From Runella sp. (lineage in GTDB: Bacteria > Bacteroidota > Bacteroidia > Cytophagales > Spirosomataceae): a stretch of DNA of 32,387 nt. Below are positions 11,353-17,158 of this stretch, piece by piece (positions within the stretch are counted from its first letter, which is position 1; every line of letters starts with the position of its first letter). The position numbers and the translations under genes are program-made. Below the pieces are notes generated by a model. It had not been told where the DNA came from. It saw only the letters and a program-made list of their open reading frames with translations, and did no database searches. Where the stretch lies: NCBI RefSeq assembly GCF_027484545.1, contig NZ_JAIXST010000160.1, positions 1 to 32,387 of the forward strand. The letters are read 5' to 3'.

Positions 11353-11967
11353 ATGTTATTCGACGATTCTTATAAAACCATAGTCAAACCTGTTGAAGGT
11401 TTCTTCCGTGACCGCGGAAGTAAATTTTTAGCATACGCGTATCCCATTCAGAATGAAGAAGATACCAAAATATACTTATCCGAATTGCGCGAAATACATC
11501 CCAAAGCGGTTCATCATTGTTATGCCTATCGCCTCGGCCTTGACCGTACTCAGTACCGCGCCAACGATGACGGTGAGCCCTCGGGCTCGGCGGGGAAACC
11601 TATTTTAAATACCATCTATTCTCATGACCTCACCAACCTACTCGTAGTGGTAGTCCGCTATTTTGGCGGTACACTTCTCGGAGTGCCTGGGCTTATCAAT
11701 GCCTATAAAGTGGCTACCGATGACGCACTCAAACAGGCTCAAATTATTACCAAACACGTGTGCGATGTGTACACACTTTCTTATCCTTATGAACAGATGA
11801 ACGAGGTAATGAAAGTGATAAAAACCTTTGACCTTATCCCTCAAAATCAGCAGTTTGATAACGAATGTAGTCTCCAAATTGAAATCCGAAAAACCCTGCT
11901 CAATCAGGTGCTGGGACGATTGGAAAAAATTGAGTCGTTGCAATTGGATTACAAAAAGACAATCTGA
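11353..11967 (+). CDS. yigZ: YigZ/IMPACT family protein
   Basis: A 204-residue cytosolic protein of the YigZ/IMPACT family. The N-terminal domain carries the family signature around residues 50-85 (HPKAVHHCYAYRLG, then ANDDGEPSGSAGKPIL), followed by LLVVVVRYFGGTLLGVPGLINAY. The C-terminal DUF1949 ferredoxin-like domain covers about 135-204 (YTLSYPYEQMNEVMKVI). Eukaryotic IMPACT acts on the GCN2 translational control pathway; the bacterial role is not settled and has been linked to translation. It appears to be a single gene. Confidence 0.93.
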   Translation: MLFDDSYKTIVKPVEGFFRDRGSKFLAYAYPIQNEEDTKIYLSELREIHPKAVHHCYAYRLGLDRTQYRANDDGEPSGSAGKPILNTIYSHDLTNLLVVVVRYFGGTLLGVPGLINAYKVATDDALKQAQIITKHVCDVYTLSYPYEQMNEVMKVIKTFDLIPQNQQFDNECSLQIEIRKTLLNQVLGRLEKIESLQLDYKKTI

Positions 11968-12056
11968 AAGCTATTGGAATGCGAAGTAACGGAGGCAAGG
12001 AATAACGGGTTGCTCCCTGTCTCCCTGTTCAGTTATTAACCGATAAATGCCGGTGG

Positions 12057-12119
12057 TCAGTACCAATTGTAAAACAGAACAAAGATAACGAAAACCAGCC
12101 CAACCGTTAAATACCCCAT
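12057..12119 (-). CDS. Candidate 20-residue single-pass membrane microprotein
   Basis: In the spacer between yigZ and nth the reverse strand holds a 21-codon ORF beginning MGYLTVGLVFVIF and ending FYNWY. Almost the whole peptide is one hydrophobic span with an aromatic end, as expected for a small membrane peptide. No promoter or ribosome-binding site was recognised upstream, so it could be chance in an otherwise empty spacer. Confidence 0.2.
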   Translation of the reverse strand: MGYLTVGLVFVIFVLFYNWY

Positions 12120-12189
12120 TCTGCGGGAAATGCAAGGTAGCGGCTCTCGAAAAAACAAATAATTACGGCAGGATTCTTTAGGAAAGAAT

Positions 12190-12197
12190 TATCTTTG
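12190..12197 (+). promoter_or_regulatory. -7 promoter box of nth
   Basis: TATCTTTG is an exact TAnnTTTG match. It overlaps a possible TTG start at 12195, which therefore cannot be in the mRNA leader; translation should begin at the ATG at 12225. Confidence 0.5.
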
Positions 12198-12224
12198 GAG
12201 ACTCAAAAAGTGCCATTAAAACCC

Positions 12225-12881
12225 ATGCTGAAAAAAGAACGTTACCGCCTGCTGATTGACCATTTCTCGCAGAAATTCCCTACCGCTGAAACAGAACTCC
12301 ATTATTCTAATCCTTACGAACTTTTAGTCGCTGTGATATTGTCGGCGCAGTGTACCGATAAGCGAATTAATATGGTCACGCCGGCCCTGTTTGAGCGGTT
12401 TCCTGACCCGCAGGCATTGGCCATGAGCTCGGTTGAGGAAGTGTTTCACTACATTCGTTCGGTGTCTTATCCCAATAACAAGGCCAAACATCTGGTCGGG
12501 ATGGCGCAGATATTGATGGATAAATTTGGCGGAGAAGTACCCAGCACCATTGAAGAGTTGCAACTCATGCCCGGTGTTGGTCGCAAAACGGCCAATGTCA
12601 TTGTTTCCGTCATTTATAATCAACCTGCTTTGGCGGTAGATACCCACGTTTTTCGGGTTTCTCACCGCTTAGGTTTAGTCCCCAAAACCGCCACCACTCC
12701 TTTTGCGGTTGAAAAAGAAGTGGTTAAGAATGTCCCTGATGCCATCATTCCCATATTCCATCATTGGTTGATTTTGCATGGGCGTTATGTGTGCTTGGCG
12801 CGGACTCCACAGTGCCAAAAGTGCGAATTAACTCATTTGTGTAAATACTTTGAAGCGTTGGAAAAGAAGAAAAACAGGTAA
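12225..12881 (+). CDS. nth: Endonuclease III (DNA glycosylase/AP lyase)
   Basis: A 218-residue base-excision repair enzyme that removes oxidised pyrimidines and cleaves the abasic site. The helix-hairpin-helix LMPGVGRKTANVIV carries the catalytic Lys121 and the following AVDTHVFRV carries Asp139, one residue offset from E. coli Nth Lys120/Asp138. The 4Fe-4S cluster loop is complete: Cys190, Cys197, Cys200 and Cys206 (C-X6-C-X2-C-X5-C). The start at 12225 is preferred because a possible upstream TTG overlaps the promoter box. The gene is probably transcribed alone; the downstream aminotransferase has its own -7 box. Confidence 0.95.
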   Translation: MLKKERYRLLIDHFSQKFPTAETELHYSNPYELLVAVILSAQCTDKRINMVTPALFERFPDPQALAMSSVEEVFHYIRSVSYPNNKAKHLVGMAQILMDKFGGEVPSTIEELQLMPGVGRKTANVIVSVIYNQPALAVDTHVFRVSHRLGLVPKTATTPFAVEKEVVKNVPDAIIPIFHHWLILHGRYVCLARTPQCQKCELTHLCKYFEALEKKKNR

Positions 12882-12941
12882 CGAAGCATTGTTGTTTTGA
12901 CAAATAATGTGGGTAGATGTCCGTACCACAAAGATTTGGCG

Positions 12942-12949
12942 TATTTTTG
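12942..12949 (+). promoter_or_regulatory. -7 promoter box of the class V aminotransferase gene
   Basis: TATTTTTG is an exact TAnnTTTG match 34 bases before the ATG at 12984. A longer frame starting at a TTG (12897) would begin upstream of this promoter, which argues for 12984. Confidence 0.45.
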
Positions 12950-12983
12950 CGATTCCAATTTTATTTTGACCACCGATATTCCG

Positions 12984-14069
12984 ATGAAACAAGTCTATTT
13001 TACGGCAGGCCCCGCAGAAATGTATCCTACTTTTGAGCACCATTTGCGTACCGCTGTCGAAAACCAACTTGGCTCAATCTCTCACCGTAGCCAAAAATTC
13101 AGAGATATTTACAAGTTCACGGTCGAGCAACTTCACACCTTGATGGACATCCCCGACACCCACGCAATTTTGTTTACCGGCTCAGCGTCGGAAGTATGGG
13201 AGCGGATATTGTTGAATTGTGTCGAGCACGAAAGTTTTCATTTGGTTAATGGCTCATTTTCCAAGAAATTCTACGAGTACGCGGTTTCGTTACGCAAGTA
13301 CGCTCACAAACAGGAAAAGCCTTTTGGTGAGGGCTTTGACTATGCCGAAATCGAAGTGCCCGAATACGCCGAAGTAATTTGTGTAACGCACAACGAAACG
13401 AGTTCGGGGGTACAAATGCGCGAGCCAGATATTCATAAACTCAAGCGCAGTAACTCCAAAAAAATCATCGCCGTTGACATTGTTTCATCGGCTCCTTATC
13501 CAGAGTTGGATTTTGGAGTGATAGATACCGCGTTTTTTTCGGTGCAAAAATCCTTTGGATTACCAGCTGGTTTGGGCGTTTGGATTGCGAACGAAAAGTG
13601 TCTGGCCAAATCAGAACGTTTGCAGAAATACGAAGATGCGACCATCGGAGCGCATAATAGCCTGCCGGCCCTTTGGAAGAATTTCAAAACCTACGAAACA
13701 CCTGCTACTCCCAACGTTATCGGGATTTATTTGCTTGGTAAAATTGCCGAAGACCTTAACGCCATCGGAGCGGAGACAGTTAGGAAGCAAACGGAAGAAA
13801 AATACAAAGTCCTCAATAAATTTGTGGAAAGCAGCAGCAATTTTAGCCCGTCGGTGGCTGAAGAAAGACACCGCTCGCGGACGGTTGTGGTAGCGAATAC
13901 CAAAAAACCTTCTGCCGAGGTGATTGCTCAAGTCAAAAAAGCCAACATGATCGTAGGAAGCGGTTACGGTCCTTTTAAAGAAAGTCAAATCCGTATTGCC
14001 AACTTTCCCGCGGTTTCATTGGAACAAGTGGAAACGCTGATTGGAGAGTTGAAGAAAATGGAATATTAA
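12984..14069 (+). CDS. Class V aminotransferase, phosphoserine aminotransferase-like
   Basis: A 361-residue PLP enzyme of the class V fold, starting MKQVYFTAGPAEMYP, the opening typical of SerC-like proteins. PLP contacts are visible: the loop TGSASEVWE (66-73), HNETSSGVQ (136-144), AVDIVSSAPY with Asp165, and the Schiff-base Lys189 in FFSVQKSFGLPAG. The length fits phosphoserine aminotransferase, which turns 3-phosphohydroxypyruvate into phosphoserine for serine synthesis, and the HRSQKF segment also fits. A related alanine-glyoxylate type activity cannot be ruled out. No serA or serB is next to it in this window. A 14-bp hairpin ends the gene. Confidence 0.8.
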   Translation: MKQVYFTAGPAEMYPTFEHHLRTAVENQLGSISHRSQKFRDIYKFTVEQLHTLMDIPDTHAILFTGSASEVWERILLNCVEHESFHLVNGSFSKKFYEYAVSLRKYAHKQEKPFGEGFDYAEIEVPEYAEVICVTHNETSSGVQMREPDIHKLKRSNSKKIIAVDIVSSAPYPELDFGVIDTAFFSVQKSFGLPAGLGVWIANEKCLAKSERLQKYEDATIGAHNSLPALWKNFKTYETPATPNVIGIYLLGKIAEDLNAIGAETVRKQTEEKYKVLNKFVESSSNFSPSVAEERHRSRTVVVANTKKPSAEVIAQVKKANMIVGSGYGPFKESQIRIANFPAVSLEQVETLIGELKKMEY

Positions 14070-14077
14070 TCTTTATC

Positions 14078-14110
14078 AAACCTCACAGGTTTTTATAACC
14101 TGTGAGGTTT
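14078..14110. terminator. Bidirectional terminator-like 14-bp hairpin
   Basis: AAACCTCACAGGTT (14078-14091) pairs perfectly with AACCTGTGAGGTTT (14097-14110) around a five-base loop. It lies nine bases after the aminotransferase stop. On the reverse strand the last codons and the stop of the cupin gene are inside it. Near-identical palindromes are common in Bacteroidota spacers as far as I recall. Confidence 0.65.
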
Positions 14111-14611
14111 AGAAGGTGTCAATAACCGAATCACTTGCTCGTGTTGTGGATAAGTTGTTAATAAATCGGCTTGCTCGGCCAATTCAAAGTCAGCAAAGTC
14201 AAAGCCCGGTGCTACTGTACAACCAACTAACGAATAAGCAGTTTCTGAATCGGGTTTGGAACCAAACCAAGTACCCGCAGGAACTACAGCCTGAAACACT
14301 TCACCCTTGTCGGGGTTTGCGCCTAATTTAATGATTTCAAGGCTGCCGTCTACGTGAATTACATACACATTCAACGGCCCCCCTGCGTAGAAATGCCACA
14401 TTTCGTCGGCTTGGATACGGTGGAAGGCTGAAAAATGATGGTTTTCCAATAAAAAATAAATTCCCGTACTGAAACTTCTGTCTCCCGAAAAACGAGCGGG
14501 TAACGCTTCCTTCGAAATTAGTTCGGCAGCTCGATACGTCTCCGCAAAATATCCTCCTTCGGGATGCGGCTGCATTTGATATTTTTCAACCCAATAATTG
14601 GCTGGTTTCAT
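14093..14611 (-). CDS. DUF985 (cupin_5) family protein
   Basis: A 172-residue cupin. Family landmarks are YWVEKYQMQPHPEGGYFAETYR at the N-terminus, FLLENHHFSAFHRIQADEMWHFYAGGPL, VVPAGTWFGSKP and SLVGCTVAPGFDFADFEL; the His/Glu residues in the second and third motifs are in cupin positions. The enzymatic role of the family is not established to my knowledge. The ATG at 14611 gives the usual family N-terminus, but a GTG at 14626 overlaps the stop of the SecB-like gene (GTGA) and would couple translation to it. Either way the gene belongs to the leftward run that includes the TAC-like genes. Its last codons (KPHRL and stop) lie in the terminator hairpin. Confidence 0.85.
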   Translation of the reverse strand: MKPANYWVEKYQMQPHPEGGYFAETYRAAELISKEALPARFSGDRSFSTGIYFLLENHHFSAFHRIQADEMWHFYAGGPLNVYVIHVDGSLEIIKLGANPDKGEVFQAVVPAGTWFGSKPDSETAYSLVGCTVAPGFDFADFELAEQADLLTTYPQHEQVIRLLTPSKPHRL

Positions 14612-14622
14612 TTCTATTTCTT

Positions 14623-15050
14623 TCACACATTAAATATAATATCACTGTGTATCAATCCGGTAACATTGAAGGTAGGAATTATAAAACGATTAAAGGCGGT
14701 GTTTTCCGTTTTGGCATGTAGTACTCCTCTTAATGTTCCAATTGTAAGCATAGCCAAATGGGTCGCAAAACCTTGAGGAACAATAACTGAAGTAGAGTTA
14801 AAACTTTTAAATTGTTCCCAATCATTGGGAGCAACAGTAAAATAGCAAGCTATTTTGATGATAATAAAAGGCTTACTTTCCTGTTCAAAACGGAAAAGTA
14901 TATTGACCATAATGCGCTTAGTTTGCGTATCAATACCAAAGTTTAATTCAGGTTTTCTTTCTCTTCTTCAAAAGAGTCAGATATCAGGGCAAACTGCTCT
15001 GTGACTATTTTAGAAAGGGTGAATCCAATGATTTTTTCTGTTGTTTCCAT
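14623..15050 (-). pseudogene. SecB-like chaperone gene split by a one-base frameshift (TAC-like chaperone)
   Basis: Two frames together make a SecB-like protein of about 142 residues. The first frame runs from the ATG at 15050 (METTEKIIGFTLSKIVTEQF) to a TAA at 14945-14943. The second frame continues with PELNFGIDTQTKRI and MVNILFRFEQESKPFIIIKI to the stop at 14623. The switch needs one extra base near the A4 tract at 14953-14956. SecB-like features are the strand KRIMVNILFRFEQ, CYFTVAPNDWEQF, then VPQGFATHLAMLTIGTLRG and HAKTENTAFNRFIIPTFNVT. The start overlaps the antitoxin stop as TAATG. In TAC systems such chaperones stabilise the antitoxin. Decay, a sequencing error and programmed -1 frameshifting are all possible; no canonical slippery heptamer is present. 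Confidence 0.7.
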
Positions 15051-15466
15051 TAGGCGGCCATTGCGTAAGAATATTCTCCTGCTTGATTACTCCAATTAGC
15101 CATTTCTTGTTGGCTCATAATCATTATTTCAATAATTTGCTGTTGCGAGCTAAAACTGAATAATCCTTCAAATTCTATTTGTTCATAGGTATTTGTAATC
15201 AAGTAATTATTTGTGAGTTCAATTAACTGAACATTTAGCACGTTTTCAAGCCGGCTAATCGTCTCAAGAGTTAGATTTTCAGTCCCTTTTGCTATTTTGT
15301 TGATATATTGAGGACTGACTCCCATCGTATCAGCAAGTTCTTTTTGTGAGTTTGGATGATGCGCCTTGTTTTTATTTTCTCGTAGAGTACGAAGTATTTT
15401 TAAAGCAATTTTCGCAGAACGATCAAGCCAATTTCGGTTGTTTTCATAGAATATAACGTCATCCAT
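15050..15466 (-). CDS. XRE-family helix-turn-helix antitoxin
   Basis: A 138-residue DNA-binding protein. The helix-turn-helix covers about residues 38-62 (SQKELADTMGVSPQYINKIAKG), followed by TENLTLETISRLENVL, typical of HigA-like antitoxins. The N-terminal NWLDRSAKIALKILRTLREN helix is common in Bacteroidota versions. The last 50 residues (FEGLFSFSSQQQIIEIMIMS onward) are an extra tail; in TAC antitoxins a C-terminal tail makes dependence on the chaperone (family knowledge), so this tail is a candidate chaperone-addiction segment. The start ATG directly follows an in-frame TAG, and the stop shares a base with the SecB-like start. Confidence 0.85.
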   Translation of the reverse strand: MDDVIFYENNRNWLDRSAKIALKILRTLRENKNKAHHPNSQKELADTMGVSPQYINKIAKGTENLTLETISRLENVLNVQLIELTNNYLITNTYEQIEFEGLFSFSSQQQIIEIMIMSQQEMANWSNQAGEYSYAMAA

Positions 15467-15526
15467 CTAAGTAGTATCTACTTGGGCAAGTTGATTTAGA
15501 TTTTCTATCAGGAATTGATTTTTCAT
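15467..15526 (-). other. 19-codon ORF in frame with the antitoxin, ended by TAG
   Basis: It begins five bases after the stop of the putative toxin gene, reads MKNQFLIENLNQLAQVDTT and ends in TAG, and the very next codon is the antitoxin ATG in the same frame. Without the TAG the antitoxin would be 158 residues. It may be the true antitoxin N-terminus broken by a nonsense change with reinitiation at the ATG, or a coupling ORF that carries ribosomes from toxin to antitoxin. Confidence 0.5.
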
Positions 15527-15531
15527 AGTTT

Positions 15532-16077
15532 TCAAGGTTCAAATTCAAAGAAACCGAAATCTGATTCATCAGTTAGGCCATTCTCTATTAAAAAGCGCTT
15601 TGTTATTTCTAATTTTTGAAGTTCGGCTTGCAAATGAGGCCGCTCATTCATCGTTTGAGTAAGTTTTATGGCTCCTCTGGATATGACGTATGTGTTTTCA
15701 CTTATTCTGACAGCATAAATCCTTAACCAATCGGCTTTCGATTTTTCTTTGGAAAGCGATTTGAGTTGATATGAACTATTGGAAAGTGGACGAAAAATAG
15801 ATTGCAATTTATTGGGGTCTGCCTCTTGTATCAATTGCAAAAACTTCTTCCTAAATCCAATTGCCTGTTTCCTTGTTCTTTCTATAGCCTCTTCAATACT
15901 GATTGAGCCATAAAAATTACTGTTCAAATCATCCTTATTTTCTTCAAAAAAGTTTTCCAAGTACTCAATGTCGGAAATCCATAAATCAAATAAGCGTTTA
16001 AATTCCATTAACTCATTATCATAAGCTACTGAGAATAATGTAGATTGTTGGATTGCAAAAATAGCGCCAATTCTCAT
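15532..16077 (-). CDS. Putative RelE/HigB-like toxin of a TAC-like module
   Basis: A 181-residue protein I recognise as a Bacteroidota family usually found beside XRE antitoxins. N-terminal part: LFSVAYDNELMEFKRLFDLWISDIEYLENFFEEN, a helical region. The middle (about 75-110) holds RKQAIGFRKKFLQLIQEADPNKLQSIFRPL. The C-terminal core LRIYAVRISENTYVISRGAIKLTQTM resembles the central beta-sheet of RelE/HigB-like folds, then HLQAELQKLEITKRFLIENG. It is first in order with the antitoxin and SecB-like genes, as in mycobacterial higB-higA-secB. RNase or other toxic activity is inferred from context; no catalytic set can be proven. It starts 22 bases after the class IV aminotransferase stop. Confidence 0.65.
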   Translation of the reverse strand: MRIGAIFAIQQSTLFSVAYDNELMEFKRLFDLWISDIEYLENFFEENKDDLNSNFYGSISIEEAIERTRKQAIGFRKKFLQLIQEADPNKLQSIFRPLSNSSYQLKSLSKEKSKADWLRIYAVRISENTYVISRGAIKLTQTMNERPHLQAELQKLEITKRFLIENGLTDESDFGFFEFEP

Positions 16078-16084
16078 TAAATAA

Positions 16085-16094
16085 ACCTATAGGT
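16085..16094. promoter_or_regulatory. 10-bp palindrome upstream of the toxin gene, candidate operator
   Basis: ACCTATAGGT is a perfect palindrome in the 22-base gap before the toxin ATG. On the reverse strand it overlaps TAGGTTTA, one base off a -7 box. This is where an autoregulating antitoxin would be expected to bind. Confidence 0.35.
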
Positions 16095-16099
16095 GGATT

Positions 16100-16924
16100 T
16101 TATACTCCATACCCTGTTACCAACTTTTCAAATTGCTCCAACAACTTTAAGGTTCTGACACCCGGCTTGCCATCACCAACAATTTGGCGACCAATTTGAA
16201 CTACGGGCATGACCCATTTGGTGGTGCTGGTGGTAAAAGCCTCGTCAGCTTCTTCCAACTCTTCGACGAGCAATGGACGAACTTCTACTTTAAACTCTTT
16301 TTCGGCTAATCCCAGTACAACGCGACGGGTGATACCGTGCAGGATATTTTGATGAGGCGTAATCAGGGTATCTCCTTTGAAAATGAAAAAGTTACTGCGG
16401 GTCAGTTCACTTACTTCGCCATCTTTGTGATACAGTAAATCGGCTGCTCCTTGTGATTTCATCTCGGCAGCAAGGCGAATCATGTGGAGATAATTGGTGC
16501 TTTTGAGTTCAGGCAGGTCACGTACAAATTCAAAAGGTAATACTTTGATACCACGATAACGCCCTTCGGGGTTGTCTTTGGGGAGGTTTTCGGCAATAAT
16601 CAGCCAGTTAGGTTCTACTACGCTGACACTGTCGGGCGAATAACCGCCTGTCAATACAAAACGGTACGCAATATCGGGTTGATCAGCCAAGCGATACAAC
16701 TCTGCCAACACCTCGGCGGTTTGGGCTTGAGTCATTGCTACGGGTAGGCGTAACACTTCGGCAGAGCGGGTAAAACGCGCCCAATACCAATCCCATTGAA
16801 AGGGAACACCGTTGTAAGTGCGGAAATAGTCAAATAGACCGTAGCCGCGCAATAAAGCAAGGTCGTTGATTTTGACAGAAGCCTGTTCGACAGGGATAAT
16901 GGCGCCGTTGAAGTAGCAATGCAT
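16100..16924 (-). CDS. Class IV aminotransferase (aminodeoxychorismate lyase / BCAT-like)
   Basis: A 274-residue fold-type IV PLP enzyme. Landmarks are MHCYFNGAIIPVEQASV at the start, LLRGYGLFDYFRTYNG, the PLP lysine Lys141 in LPELKSTNYL, and the cofactor-binding stretch GEVSELTRSNFFIFKGDTLITP followed by LHGITRRVVL. The family includes 4-amino-4-deoxychorismate lyase (folate), D-amino acid and branched-chain aminotransferases; short versions like this are often pabC, but the exact substrate cannot be read from sequence. The start at 16924 is preferred because a perfect -7 box lies at 16952-16959, downstream of an earlier in-frame ATG at 16972. The TAC-like genes follow 22 bases later on the same strand. 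Confidence 0.85.
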   Translation of the reverse strand: MHCYFNGAIIPVEQASVKINDLALLRGYGLFDYFRTYNGVPFQWDWYWARFTRSAEVLRLPVAMTQAQTAEVLAELYRLADQPDIAYRFVLTGGYSPDSVSVVEPNWLIIAENLPKDNPEGRYRGIKVLPFEFVRDLPELKSTNYLHMIRLAAEMKSQGAADLLYHKDGEVSELTRSNFFIFKGDTLITPHQNILHGITRRVVLGLAEKEFKVEVRPLLVEELEEADEAFTTSTTKWVMPVVQIGRQIVGDGKPGVRTLKLLEQFEKLVTGYGV

Positions 16925-16951
16925 GGTTTTAGAAGCTAAGATGAGTAGCTG

Positions 16952-16959
16952 CAAAGATA
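16952..16959 (-). promoter_or_regulatory. -7 promoter box of the class IV aminotransferase gene
   Basis: The reverse strand reads TATCTTTG, an exact TAnnTTTG match, 27 bases before the ATG at 16924. It may also transcribe the TAC-like genes and the cupin downstream. Confidence 0.5.
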
Positions 16960-17029
16960 GAATTTTTGGCATTAACCTTAATTAACATTATTTCAACGAC
17001 CATTAACCTACTTCTGGGAAAAGGCAGCG

Positions 17030-17037
17030 TAGTTTTG
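17030..17037 (+). promoter_or_regulatory. -7 promoter box of the outer-membrane barrel pseudogene
   Basis: TAGTTTTG is an exact TAnnTTTG match 26 bases before the ATG at 17064, so that ATG is inside the transcript. Confidence 0.45.
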
Positions 17038-17073
17038 TAGCGTTATCAAAAACCTATATAGCCATGTTTTTTG

Positions 17074-17103
17074 AATGTCGAGTGCAGAGTGCAGAATGTC
17101 GAA
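17074..17103. repeat. 30-bp dispersed repeat, copy 1
   Basis: The 30 bases match 30641-30670 at 27 positions. The unit is bounded by AATGTCGA and ATGTCGAA and contains a tandem GTGCAGA-like core. Here it lies between promoter and signal peptide of the barrel pseudogene and would encode the odd N-terminal ECRVQSAECR. Confidence 0.55.
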
Positions 17104-17119
17104 TAAGTCAGTCAAACCA

Positions 17120-17158
17120 AACATTGAGAAGAAGATCCTTCGGTCGCTTCTCAATGTT
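17120..17158 (+). repeat. 12-bp inverted repeat over the ATG of the barrel gene
   Basis: AACATTGAGAAG (17120-17131) pairs perfectly with CTTCTCAATGTT (17147-17158), loop 15 bases. The likely functional ATG (17154) is inside the 3' arm, so the mRNA hairpin would bury it. It may be part of the dispersed repeat just upstream or a translational control element. Confidence 0.6.

Noticed and set aside
14623-14626. GTG at 14626 as the definite start of the cupin gene
   Set aside because: The GTGA overlap is attractive for coupling, but the family N-terminus matches the ATG at 14611; recorded as an alternative only.
14943-14960. Programmed -1 frameshift site in the SecB-like gene
   Set aside because: The sequence AGAAAAC does not fit the X XXY YYZ slippery pattern and no downstream pseudoknot or hairpin was seen; decay or a sequence error is more likely, though not proven.
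17064-17153. First 30 residues (from the ATG at 17064) as a genuine N-terminal domain
   Set aside because: They are encoded by a dispersed repeat and one arm of a hairpin and precede a complete signal peptide; no protein family begins this way.
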